DNA of 42,483 nt. Origin: Micavibrio sp. Lineage in GTDB: Bacteria; Pseudomonadota; Alphaproteobacteria; Micavibrionales; Micavibrionaceae. Location of the stretch: positions 1 through 42,483 of the forward strand of contig JAHQVU010000002.1 in the NCBI GenBank assembly GCA_019634145.1. The letters are read 5' to 3'. The translations under genes were made by a program, and so were the position numbers. Within the stretch, counting starts at the first letter, position 1. Each line of letters begins with the position of its first letter. Shown here in pieces: positions 7,683 through 15,873 of this stretch. The notes beneath the pieces were generated by a model. The model saw only the letters and a program-made list of their open reading frames with translations. It had not been told where the DNA came from and made no database searches.

Positions 7683-8483
7683 ATGAATAAAATCGATTCC
7701 ATCAATACCGCAAAAAATCCTGCCAACCCATTGGTTTGCTTGACGGCTTATACCTTCCCAATGGCGCAAAGCGTTGCCAAACACGCCGATTTCATTCTGG
7801 TCGGCGACTCGCTCGGCATGACGCTTTACGGCATGGACAGCACGCAAGGGGTCAGCCTCGATATGATGATTAATCATGGCGCGGCTGTTGTGCGTGGATG
7901 TACGGGCAAGCCCGTGATCGTTGATATGCCCTATGGCAGCTATGAGAAAAGCGATGAAGAGGCGGTAAAGAATGCGCAGCGTATTATAACCGAGACGGGC
8001 GCGGACGCCGTGAAGCTGGAGGGCGGAGCGCACATGGCCAGCCGCGTACGCGCCATTACAGATGCCGAAATCGCCGTGTGCGGTCACATTGGTTTACTGC
8101 CACAAAGCGCGCCTGATGAAGGCGGATATAAGATTAAAGGCAAGGACGACGACCAGATTCAAAATCTCATATCGGATGCACAAGCCCTTGAATCTGCTGG
8201 CGCTTTTGCGTTCGTTATTGAAGGGACGATCGAGGATGCCGCCGCTCAAATTACGCGCGCGGTCAATATCCCGACCATCGGCATCGGCGCATCCGCCGCG
8301 TGTGATGGACAGGTTTTGGTCTCGGAAGATTTGCTCGGCCTTTTGCATGGCCACCGCCCGAAATTCGCACCCGATTATGCAGGGTTAGCCGGTATCATCG
8401 ATGAAGCCCTAGAGCGCTTTGCCGATGATGTACGCACGCGCAAATTCCCCTCGCCCGACCATCTTTACGGGGTCAAACAATGA
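7683..8483 (+). CDS. panB: 3-methyl-2-oxobutanoate hydroxymethyltransferase
   Basis: First committed enzyme of pantothenate synthesis: it transfers a hydroxymethyl group from 5,10-methylene-THF to 2-oxoisovalerate, giving ketopantoate. The 266 residues show the family's TIM-barrel marks: TAYTFPMA (21-28), VGDSLGMTLYG (40-50) with metal ligand Asp42, DMPYGSYE (81-88) with Asp81, and AVKLEGG (109-115) with the Lys/Glu pair of the active site. GHIGLLPQS is also conserved. The stop overlaps the panC start (ATGA at 8480-8483), so the two are translationally coupled. Confidence 0.96.
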   Translation: MNKIDSINTAKNPANPLVCLTAYTFPMAQSVAKHADFILVGDSLGMTLYGMDSTQGVSLDMMINHGAAVVRGCTGKPVIVDMPYGSYEKSDEEAVKNAQRIITETGADAVKLEGGAHMASRVRAITDAEIAVCGHIGLLPQSAPDEGGYKIKGKDDDQIQNLISDAQALESAGAFAFVIEGTIEDAAAQITRAVNIPTIGIGASAACDGQVLVSEDLLGLLHGHRPKFAPDYAGLAGIIDEALERFADDVRTRKFPSPDHLYGVKQ

Positions 8484-9277
8484 TTATTGCCCGCTCACAT
8501 GCAGAGCTTCAAAACGCGATTCAGACCTTCAAAAATACAGGCCAAACCATTGGTTTTGCACCAACAATGGGCGCATTGCATGACGGACATTTGAGCCTCG
8601 TTAAACTCGCTAAAGATAACGCCGATATAGCTACGGTCAGTATTTTCGTCAACCCGACCCAATTCGGCCCGAATGAGGATTTTGAAACCTATCCCCGCCA
8701 AATCGATGAGGATTTAGAAAAGCTGAAAGCCGCAGGCGCTGAGCTTATCTATCTACCGCGTGTTGAGGATATTTACCCGAATGGCGAGACCATCACCGTT
8801 AAAGCTGGCGAAGCTGCCAAGGGGCTGGAGGCTGATTTTCGCCCGACGCATTTTGACGGGGTGGCAACAGTCGTGCACACCCTCCTCACCCAAGTCCAGC
8901 CCGATGTCGCGATTTTCGGCGAAAAAGACTTTCAGCAATTGCAGGTCATACGCGAAATGGTCATCAACGAAAACCTGCCTGTGCGCATAATAGGGGCGCC
9001 GATTGCCCGTGATGCGCACGGCCTCGCGTTGTCCTCGCGCAATGCTTATTTAAGCATAGGCCAGCTGGAAATTTCCCGTATGCTCAATCAGATCATCTAT
9101 ATGGCTGCCCATGAAATACGCGAAGGTACGGATGAGCGCCAAGCCCTTGAAACAGCAAAGCAATCTATACTTACAACTGGCTTTGATAAGGTCGATTATG
9201 TCGAGAGCTGGCAGGGACGGGTTCTGGCCGCTGCGTGGCTTGGAAAAACTCGGCTCATTGACAACGCCCCGATATAA
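8480..9277 (+). CDS. panC: Pantothenate synthetase, C-terminal domain slightly shortened
   Basis: ATP-dependent ligase joining pantoate and beta-alanine. PTMGALHDGH (28-37) is the HIGH-like nucleotide motif, VSIFVNPTQFGPNEDFETYPR the pantoate-binding region, GEKDFQQLQVI and LALSSRNAYLS the remaining conserved blocks (the latter holds the KMSKS-like loop). At 265 residues it is shorter than the usual 280 or so. The C-terminal part goes from VDYVE directly to SWQGRVLAAAWLG, so about 13 residues including the family's (R/C)DA-x-TL segment are absent, in frame. The catalytic N-domain is intact, so I expect function. It is coupled to panB by an ATGA overlap. Confidence 0.95.
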   Translation: MIIARSHAELQNAIQTFKNTGQTIGFAPTMGALHDGHLSLVKLAKDNADIATVSIFVNPTQFGPNEDFETYPRQIDEDLEKLKAAGAELIYLPRVEDIYPNGETITVKAGEAAKGLEADFRPTHFDGVATVVHTLLTQVQPDVAIFGEKDFQQLQVIREMVINENLPVRIIGAPIARDAHGLALSSRNAYLSIGQLEISRMLNQIIYMAAHEIREGTDERQALETAKQSILTTGFDKVDYVESWQGRVLAAAWLGKTRLIDNAPI

Positions 9278-9360
9278 AAATACATTCAAAACTTATATTA
9301 TGTAAATTTTAACCTTACATTTATACTTATCATGTTATTATATATTTGTAACTTTTAGTT

Positions 9361-9463
9361 GCATAAAATTCAATTCAGTGAGTAGGCCGGCAAAAGGACG
9401 CACTTTCTCTTTTAAGCAACTTCCCCCGGCGGGTGGGGGTAAAAGACCCGTCAAATTTTATGT
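9361..9463 (+). ncRNA. Candidate structured RNA in the panC downstream spacer
   Basis: About 100 bases closed by a perfect 9-bp pairing: CATAAAATT (9362-9370) with AATTTTATG (9454-9462). Inside, CCCCC (9423-9427) can pair with GGGGG (9435-9439), and the loop of that hairpin carries CGGGT (9430-9434), complementary to ACCCG (9446-9450), as in an H-type pseudoknot. GGGT (9437-9440) with ACCC (9446-9449) is a competing hairpin. GCCGG (9386-9390) and CCGGC (9426-9430) are also complementary. No known riboswitch class was recognised. Strand is assigned from the terminator that follows at 9490. Conservation was not tested. Confidence 0.4.
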
Positions 9464-9489
9464 TTAACTTTTAATATCATGCGCACTTG

Positions 9490-9557
9490 GCCTGTATGGT
9501 TTAGCAAAAGCACCCCAATGTTTTTTTGCTATATAACATCATACAGGCTTTTTTTTT
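9490..9557 (+). terminator. Large Rho-independent terminator with internal second stem
   Basis: GCCTGTATG (9490-9498) pairs perfectly with CATACAGGC (9540-9548). Inside it, TAGCAAAA (9502-9509) is nearly complementary to the segment ending TTTTGCTA (9524-9531). Nine T residues follow at 9549-9557. This would end transcripts from panBC or from an independent RNA in the spacer, and sits directly before the promoter of the next gene. Confidence 0.8.
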
Positions 9558-9584
9558 GCGCGGGTTGTCTATACCCTATATATT
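9556..9584 (+). promoter_or_regulatory. Sigma-70-type promoter for the secreted orphan gene
   Basis: TTGCGC (9556-9561), 17-base spacer, TATATT (9579-9584). Its -35 overlaps the end of the terminator T tract. AAGGA at about 9603 precedes ATG 9619. Confidence 0.5.
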
Positions 9585-9618
9585 AAATGGAACCTCCAGT
9601 TTTAAGGATTAGATAATC

Positions 9619-10218
9619 ATGCAGATCAAATGGGCTCTCCCCTTCGCTTTGGCCGCCTTTATGTTCTCTCCCGCCGCATTTGCAGACGACGAGAAAAAGG
9701 TAGACGAAAAAGAGACAAACCCTGTCATGGAAGCCTTGATCGAATTTTCGGACCCGCTCCCTCCGGCCGAGCGTCGTCACGCCAATATCATTTTTAGCAA
9801 TTATAATGTGATTAAAGTTGTAGAGCAGGTCGAGGCAAGCGCGAGCATGGCCACGGAGTCCTGCGGCGAGAAAAATGAAGATCTGAAAGCACCCCTTGAA
9901 AATCGCTTTGGCGAATGGCAGGCGGCTATACACCCAATCATGGAAGAAGCCGCAGCCAGCGTTAACAACATGATCGCGGTTCAAGAATATGCCAAGCCAA
10001 AAACGATCAATAAGCTACTGGGAAAAATTGATGATAGCCGCAAGGGTATGGATGAGGAATCCGATCGCGTACCCGTTACCACGCCAGAAGCGTGTCGCTA
10101 CCTCTTAGACAAAATGGACGAGACACAGCCCGCACTTGTCAAATTGCTGGAAAACACACTGATCAGCCTGCCGATGAGCATTCAGCAAGAACAAGCTAAA
10201 GCCACAGAAGAAGAATAA
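9619..10218 (+). CDS. Secreted/periplasmic protein of unknown function
   Basis: 199 residues, family not recognised. A clear signal peptide (MQIKWALPFALAAFMF onward) should be cleaved after AFA at residue 22, giving a mature acidic protein that begins DDEKK. The rest is predicted largely alpha-helical, with two cysteines (Cys82, Cys159) that could form a disulfide in the periplasm. There is no lipobox and no second membrane segment, so a soluble periplasmic or secreted product is inferred. The gene follows a strong terminator and its own promoter, and a glycosyltransferase gene starts 12 bases after its stop, so the two probably share a transcript. Confidence 0.75.
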   Translation: MQIKWALPFALAAFMFSPAAFADDEKKVDEKETNPVMEALIEFSDPLPPAERRHANIIFSNYNVIKVVEQVEASASMATESCGEKNEDLKAPLENRFGEWQAAIHPIMEEAAASVNNMIAVQEYAKPKTINKLLGKIDDSRKGMDEESDRVPVTTPEACRYLLDKMDETQPALVKLLENTLISLPMSIQQEQAKATEEE

Positions 10219-10230
10219 GGCTTTAAACCT

Positions 10231-11307
10231 ATGCGCATTCTTTATGTCATGGCCGGCGGGAAAAACGGCGGCGCTGAAACAGCCTTTATTGATATGATCA
10301 TGGCCATGCATGAGGCGGGGGAGAGTGTCGAGGTTGTCACCCGCGCGCACCCTACGCGAAATGCGCGCCTAGTCAATGCCGGCATTAAGATCCACCATCT
10401 GCCTTTTGGCGGCAAAGTTGATCTTTACACACCCTTCGTGTTGAACACAATTATTCTGAAATTCAAGCCTGATATCGTTCAATGCTGGATGAGCCGTGCG
10501 GCGGCGCACACCCCGCGCTGGAGCCCCTCTATGAAAATCCCACGCTATGTGACCTTTGGGCGCATGGGCACGCCTTATAAGCTCAAATACTATACAAACA
10601 TGGACTTCTTCGTTGCACTGACGCCTGATATTAAAACACATATCACCGATCATGGCGTGGAGGATCAAAATGTGCGCATCATTCCGAATTTTGCGGAAGT
10701 CGAGGACGTTGATACGCCCACCCAGCGGGCTGATTACGGCACTCCCGAAAACGCGCCGCTTGCCCTCGGGCTTGGTAGGTTGCACAATGATAAAGCCTTT
10801 GATGTCCTCATTAAGGCAGCGGCGCAGTTGCCCGAAATTCACGTCTGGATTGCCGGTGAAGGTGGACTTCGCGATGAGCTTGAAGCCTTAATTGAAGAGC
10901 TTGATCTTGAATCTCGCGTAAAACTGCTCGGTTGGCGCAATGACCGCGCCGCACTTTTCCAAGCCAGCGATATTTGTGCCTTCATTTCCCGCGAGGAAGG
11001 GTTTGGCACTGTTTTCATCCAAAGTTGGGCGCAAAAAACACCCCTCATTGCCAGCCTTTCTGATGGTCCTCGCCAGTATGTCAAAGACGGCGAAGACGGT
11101 GTTTTAGTCCCTATTGATGATGTTGATGCGACTGTGAAGGCAATTAAACGAGTTTGCGAGGATAAGGCGCTTACGAACGCCCTCGTTGATAACGGCTATC
11201 AGCGCTATATAGGCGAATTTACCAAGGATATTTGCATCCAACGCTATCTCGAATTTTATCACGATGCGCGCCAAATGCCCCAGCAAAACCCCCGCCCCAA
11301 AAATTAA
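10231..11307 (+). CDS. Glycosyltransferase family 4 (GT-B fold)
   Basis: Retaining GT-B glycosyltransferase of 358 residues, probably acting on an envelope glycan or lipopolysaccharide. The N-terminal MRILYVMAGGKNGGAE has the Gly-rich acceptor-side loop of GT4 enzymes. The donor-binding half begins near PLALGLGRLHNDKAFDVLI (176-194), followed by WIAGEGGLRDELE and VKLLGW. In the EX7E motif, SREEGFGTVFIQSWA, Glu256 is present, but the second acidic position is Gln264. That Glu normally contacts the donor nucleotide sugar, so activity could be altered. No membrane helix is seen. It lies 12 bases after the secreted orphan. Donor and acceptor cannot be inferred. Confidence 0.88.
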   Translation: MRILYVMAGGKNGGAETAFIDMIMAMHEAGESVEVVTRAHPTRNARLVNAGIKIHHLPFGGKVDLYTPFVLNTIILKFKPDIVQCWMSRAAAHTPRWSPSMKIPRYVTFGRMGTPYKLKYYTNMDFFVALTPDIKTHITDHGVEDQNVRIIPNFAEVEDVDTPTQRADYGTPENAPLALGLGRLHNDKAFDVLIKAAAQLPEIHVWIAGEGGLRDELEALIEELDLESRVKLLGWRNDRAALFQASDICAFISREEGFGTVFIQSWAQKTPLIASLSDGPRQYVKDGEDGVLVPIDDVDATVKAIKRVCEDKALTNALVDNGYQRYIGEFTKDICIQRYLEFYHDARQMPQQNPRPKN

Positions 11308-11341
11308 CCTTTTGTTAACTAATTGATATTATTAGATAAAT

Positions 11342-11370
11342 TTGCATTGCAGGCATTTTTATGCGATAAT
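11342..11370 (+). promoter_or_regulatory. Sigma-70-type promoter for the giant cysteine-free protein gene
   Basis: TTGCAT (11342-11347), 17-base spacer, GATAAT (11365-11370), a close match to the housekeeping consensus. The predicted start near 11377 gives a leader of about 120 bases, A-rich and with a small ACTC-N5-GAGT hairpin near 11396-11408. Confidence 0.65.
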
Positions 11371-11496
11371 GTGCTTGTCTTGGTAAGGGTTTGGACTCTT
11401 TCGGAGTAAAAATGTTTTAAATCAAAAGCTTAGACAAAAACAAAAACTTAAAAGCCGCTAAAAAATTAAATAAACGGCAAAAAAATGAGGGTGTTA

Positions 11497-14400
11497 ATGG
11501 CGGATGTAAATACCGCAGATTTGAAAGAGTTAAATCAGACGCTGAGTAGCATCGGTCTGGGTGGGAATGATGACACCCTCAACAGTCGCACCCTTGTTTT
11601 CCTCAACCAGCTGAACCAGCTTTTCGGCGATGATAACAGCCGTAAGATTGATCTTAAGAACTTCACACCCGAGATGAACGAACAACTGCCTAGCGTCATT
11701 GACGCTATCTCCAAAGGCATTGATTCGACACTTAAAACGAAAAATGAGGATGGCCGCACCCCGCTTCAACAACTTGATGCGATCGTTAAGAAAGATATCG
11801 ATTTTCTGGTCGAGCCTTATTCCGATGTAGGAATAGGAAAACTTACACAGCGTGAAATCGCACGCGGGCGCGTCGAGGATATTTATAACAAGCACACCCA
11901 TAATGGGCAGCTTGATACCGGCGCGGTTGTGTTGGAATTGCTGGATTTATCGAATAATAAAACACTGGCTCAAAACCTAACTCGCAACAGTCCGCAACTT
12001 CTCGATCATATGGCCGAGAGCGTAGCGCTCTTGAACAATGCTACTCCGGTTCTCGAAGAGCTGAAAAACGCTCAGAAATCGGGGCTTTTTGTTACGCAAG
12101 CCGTTGATAACACCGTTATTCAAAACGCCGATCCGGCCACCCAATTGACCAATGATATGCAGATCGTGAAAGGCGTTATTGGCCTACAAAACGCTGACGA
12201 GGAATGGAGCGCGGATGCGCAAGGCAAGCTTAAAGCTTTCGTCGAGCGCCTGCAAAACGACCCTTATTTTGGGCGTGAAGTCACAAAAGACGAGATTACG
12301 ACGCTCGGTAAAACACCCGACATAAAACCCGGTCTTGTGAATGCGGATTTTATCGCACTTATGAGCCTTCGCGCCGATGCGATGGGCACATCAACCCTTA
12401 CCCCACAATTTAAGAAAGCCGCGCCGTCCTCTCCATTGGACGATGCAGAACTCCCCCCCCAATCCAACATCTTTAAAAAACCCGAAGATGCGCAAAGCTT
12501 TTTCGACGCGCTGGCGAATTTGCAAAATCGCCGCATCGAGTTGGTCAGCACCGCGGATAAGATGGACCTTAAAAGCGCCGCTCTTAACATTACAACCGCG
12601 ATGGCTCTGCTTAATCCCGAGATTAATGCTATGCGCGAGCAAACTCTGGCCGAGGCCGGAAAAAAGCTCTCGCCCGAACTGGTGCATATGTTCGCAGGCG
12701 ACATTGCGACATTACAATTGGAAGAAAATATAGAGCCGCATGATCAATTCTTGATGCGTGATCAGGTCGCCTTGCAAGGTCTAATGACCATCTTGTCGCA
12801 CCGTCAGGTTTTAAACCTGGGCGAACTTAAAACAAAAGATGCGGACGGAAATGTTGTCAGCGAAGATTCTCCTGATTGGCAATATACGCCGCTTAAGGGT
12901 CAGGAAATCCTACAAAAACTAAGAAACAAAGAGAACCCGCCGAGTTTTCTCAAAAATATAAAGGACGAAGACAAGCGCAAGCAAATTGAACATTTGATCA
13001 AAAGTAATCAGCTCGATGATTTCATCGCGTCGCTTGATCATATGCACTATCAGGGCGTTCTCAAAAATTTCCAGCTTGATCGTGGGCAGGGCCTGTCCTT
13101 TGGTGATCGCACACAACAGCTCTTAGTCAATGAAATTAATCGCCTGCGCAGCGTTCCCGATGAGGGTAATAACGCCGTTATGCTGTTTGACACGTTAGTG
13201 CTTACCTACAACAATGATTATCACATCAATGACATGCTCGATGCCGATCGACAGCAATCCATTATGTCGGATCCGCAGAAGAATTTTGACAAGAAATTCG
13301 AGGATTATTACAAGGGTGCGCATGATGCCTTTATGAACGCAAATCCCGATGCGTCCGAGGAGGATTTCGAGGCTTATCTCCTGCCGATGATTACCAAAAT
13401 GGGGGCTTTGCCATTTGGCACACGCGAAGAGCGTGAGCAGATGAAGACATCTTTGCGCGAAGCCATTGTAGATGCCGACGGTGATAGCGCAAAATTCAGT
13501 GCTGCGGCCATGGCAGCGATGAAAGCGCTGAACACAGAAGAAAAACTAATCAGGCGCTCAAACCCCGATGTCATCGAGATTGACCCGAAGCTCGCCGATG
13601 GTGGCTTTATTGATCCTGCAGCCCTTAAATTCGGTGAGAAACAGTTCACCATGGAGGACATCTTTAAGGTGCGCGATGATTATGAGGTTGGTCGCACCCC
13701 CCGCGGATGGCAGGAAACAGGCCTTCCCCCAGGCTTCAAAAACCGAGAAACGATGATGTTCAAAGATAATGAGGGTCAGGTCTATATCGCAGGGGTTGAT
13801 CGCAAATCACAATTAGCCACAATCGAGAAAGTCGATTACGAGAATTACGCCCGCTATGCCGATCCGCAAAAATATATGGATGAGCATAGCGCAACCATGG
13901 ATGACTTACAAAAAGCAGAGCAACAGCGCATTATCGACACCCATGACGAATATTTGAATGGCAGGGGTAAAGCGGCCTATCTAGATCACTTTGTCCATAG
14001 AGAGATGATAGAGAATGATCCGGGCTATGCATTGCTGGCAAACTCAATGGGTCGCCGTTCAATTTTGGGCATATATGGGGAGCGCATCAACCCTGACAAT
14101 GCCCCAAGCCTTAATACCGTAGCCAAGGTTTCCGCCGAGAATGCCGACGTGATGAAATCACGCATTACCATGAAAAGCGATAAAATCACTATCACCGAGA
14201 TCGAGCGAGAAAATGCCCGCATAGAAGCTGAGGCAGAAGCCACCAACGAGGAACCCACACTGACTAAGGCCGAAGCGCGCAGGCTTGAAAGCCTTCAGAG
14301 CGATGTCGTCAACCCAATCGGAGACGAGGTTTCGAAAATCTTGGAAATAGCGTTTCGGTCCAAGCGTCAAATGGTGTTTTTAGATGAAGAGCAATTGCGC

Positions 14401-15087
14401 ATGGTTAAAGAGCATAACCGCGATGCGCGCTTTGGTAAGGAACTTCCCATTGGTAAGGGGTTAAACTCTCAAACCCATATTCAACATATCAATCTTGAAG
14501 AAAACCCGAATAATCTGCCGCTTATTGCCTATACCGTCGGGAAGCCTGATCCGTATAAAAAAGATGACGCCGAACTGGTCACTATTGAAGTCGAACCTGC
14601 TGATCCGCGCATATTTGATCCGGCAGAACTTCAGAAAATGAAATTTAGGGGCGCAGGTAACCCTGATGAAGGGCACCTGGACTATTATAAGCGTCTGACG
14701 CATTATTATCCGCAAATGGCAAGGGTGATCGAAAGCGCATGGAATCGTAGCAATGACGGTTTCAAGCTCGTATCTCTTGACGATCCATCGGCAGAGCACC
14801 AGCTACAATCCTTTACAGCAAAATCCGATCTCGTGCTTAATAATGTGGAAAATTATGTGAAAAATGCAAATAATCGCCCGTCACATGACAGCCTCCGTAA
14901 CGCATTTGAAAACAGCTATGGTGAAAAACAGAGCGATGCAGAGCCAGAATCTGATAAAAGCGCGCTATCGGGCGCTTTCACGAACAAAGCCGACGGTACA
15001 AAAGATACGCCTGAGGCACTTAAAAGCCCTGAAGCCCCTGCATTGAAAGACCCTAAACCCTCTTCAGGTCCATTCGCAGGTGGGTAG
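11497..15087 (+). CDS. Giant unassigned protein, about 1196 residues, no cysteine
   Basis: I do not recognise any family. An in-frame ATG exists at 11485, but GAGG sits seven bases before ATG 11497 (MADVNTADLKELNQ), which I prefer. There is no signal peptide and no transmembrane helix. The protein is acidic, mainly helical, and rich in Asn, Asp, Lys and Gln. I find no cysteine in its whole length, a bias common among proteins exported unfolded by type I, type III or flagellar machinery. DADGDSAKF (near residue 665) and DADGNVVSED (near 450) resemble calcium-loop fragments but are not complete EF-hands. Residues 920-960 look coiled-coil (ERENARIEAEAEATNEEPTL). The last 60 residues are low-complexity, rich in Pro, Ser and Ala, ending GPFAGG. 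It has its own promoter and is followed after 60 bases by a similarly composed small gene. Export is inference. Confidence 0.85.
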   Translation: MADVNTADLKELNQTLSSIGLGGNDDTLNSRTLVFLNQLNQLFGDDNSRKIDLKNFTPEMNEQLPSVIDAISKGIDSTLKTKNEDGRTPLQQLDAIVKKDIDFLVEPYSDVGIGKLTQREIARGRVEDIYNKHTHNGQLDTGAVVLELLDLSNNKTLAQNLTRNSPQLLDHMAESVALLNNATPVLEELKNAQKSGLFVTQAVDNTVIQNADPATQLTNDMQIVKGVIGLQNADEEWSADAQGKLKAFVERLQNDPYFGREVTKDEITTLGKTPDIKPGLVNADFIALMSLRADAMGTSTLTPQFKKAAPSSPLDDAELPPQSNIFKKPEDAQSFFDALANLQNRRIELVSTADKMDLKSAALNITTAMALLNPEINAMREQTLAEAGKKLSPELVHMFAGDIATLQLEENIEPHDQFLMRDQVALQGLMTILSHRQVLNLGELKTKDADGNVVSEDSPDWQYTPLKGQEILQKLRNKENPPSFLKNIKDEDKRKQIEHLIKSNQLDDFIASLDHMHYQGVLKNFQLDRGQGLSFGDRTQQLLVNEINRLRSVPDEGNNAVMLFDTLVLTYNNDYHINDMLDADRQQSIMSDPQKNFDKKFEDYYKGAHDAFMNANPDASEEDFEAYLLPMITKMGALPFGTREEREQMKTSLREAIVDADGDSAKFSAAAMAAMKALNTEEKLIRRSNPDVIEIDPKLADGGFIDPAALKFGEKQFTMEDIFKVRDDYEVGRTPRGWQETGLPPGFKNRETMMFKDNEGQVYIAGVDRKSQLATIEKVDYENYARYADPQKYMDEHSATMDDLQKAEQQRIIDTHDEYLNGRGKAAYLDHFVHREMIENDPGYALLANSMGRRSILGIYGERINPDNAPSLNTVAKVSAENADVMKSRITMKSDKITITEIERENARIEAEAEATNEEPTLTKAEARRLESLQSDVVNPIGDEVSKILEIAFRSKRQMVFLDEEQLRMVKEHNRDARFGKELPIGKGLNSQTHIQHINLEENPNNLPLIAYTVGKPDPYKKDDAELVTIEVEPADPRIFDPAELQKMKFRGAGNPDEGHLDYYKRLTHYYPQMARVIESAWNRSNDGFKLVSLDDPSAEHQLQSFTAKSDLVLNNVENYVKNANNRPSHDSLRNAFENSYGEKQSDAEPESDKSALSGAFTNKADGTKDTPEALKSPEAPALKDPKPSSGPFAGG

Positions 15088-15147
15088 ACCATAAACTGAA
15101 TAAATTGTATCCTATATATAAGGATCAGTAATTGAGGAAAGAACGCC

Positions 15148-15873
15148 ATGAGCGATGAAAAAGCCATTGATGAGTTAAGCCCCCCTTCTAACGACTTGTT
15201 CGCCGAGGACTTTGAGAAAACACGCGATGATCTGGCGTTGCTTTATATCCGCAACAATCAAAGCGGACGCATAAACTTTGCAAAAAAACACCCTGATCTT
15301 GCCATTTACCTATTGGGCGAAGATTTGATGAATTATGACCGTGAGGGTGTCGGCGAAAATCGAGATCATCGTGACGCGCTGGAAGAAGAAGCCGAGGGGC
15401 GCCATGATGCATTAACAACATTACTGGGTGAGCTTGAAGAAAACAGCACGCTTTACGGATCCTTGCAAAGCGAATATGTAGAGGGCGTAGTTAAAAAACT
15501 GGGGCGCGAATTAAGCCTGAAAGTTTATCTTCCCAAGATCGTTAATCGATATTTACCGCCTGAAGATGCGCCTCGCCGCGATGATATACCGTTTCATTCT
15601 GACATTCAGGATATGCCACAACACGCTGTAGCCGTGGATACGCCTGCGCACCCTTCTCAGCCTGCGCCAACGCCGCCAGAACCTGAAGTTCAGCCTGATC
15701 CAGCGCCGCAAGAGCTACCACCGCAAAGCCCGCCTGCCGAGGTGCAAGCCACAACGCCTGATGAGTTTAACCCGCCGCCAACATCAACGCCCCCTCAGCG
15801 CCCGCCAGAGGCTGAAGAGGAAAAGCCCAAAACGGTTACAGGTAAAATTACGTTCGGTAAGTCGGAAGATTAA
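15148..15873 (+). CDS. Acidic protein with Pro-rich C-terminal half, unknown function
   Basis: 241 residues, not recognised. GAGGAA lies nine bases before ATG 15148. Residues 1-150 are acidic and probably helical (EDFEKTRDDLALLYIRNNQS, ALEEEAEGRHDALTTLLGEL). Residues about 165-225 are a disordered Pro/Gln/Glu stretch with many PP and PPE steps, and the tail reads VTGKITFGKSED. There is no signal peptide, no membrane helix and no cysteine. The gene follows the giant protein by 60 bases, with only a small ATCCT-N7-AGGAT inverted repeat between, and shares its composition, so the two likely work together. Its stop overlaps the 3' end of convergent ctaA by four bases. Confidence 0.78.
   Translation: MSDEKAIDELSPPSNDLFAEDFEKTRDDLALLYIRNNQSGRINFAKKHPDLAIYLLGEDLMNYDREGVGENRDHRDALEEEAEGRHDALTTLLGELEENSTLYGSLQSEYVEGVVKKLGRELSLKVYLPKIVNRYLPPEDAPRRDDIPFHSDIQDMPQHAVAVDTPAHPSQPAPTPPEPEVQPDPAPQELPPQSPPAEVQATTPDEFNPPPTSTPPQRPPEAEEEKPKTVTGKITFGKSED

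Noticed and set aside
5986-15873. Similarity between INFGKNEL in the 77-residue protein and ITFGKSED at the end of the Pro-rich protein
   Set aside because: Six to eight residues only, in different contexts; chance is the simpler explanation.
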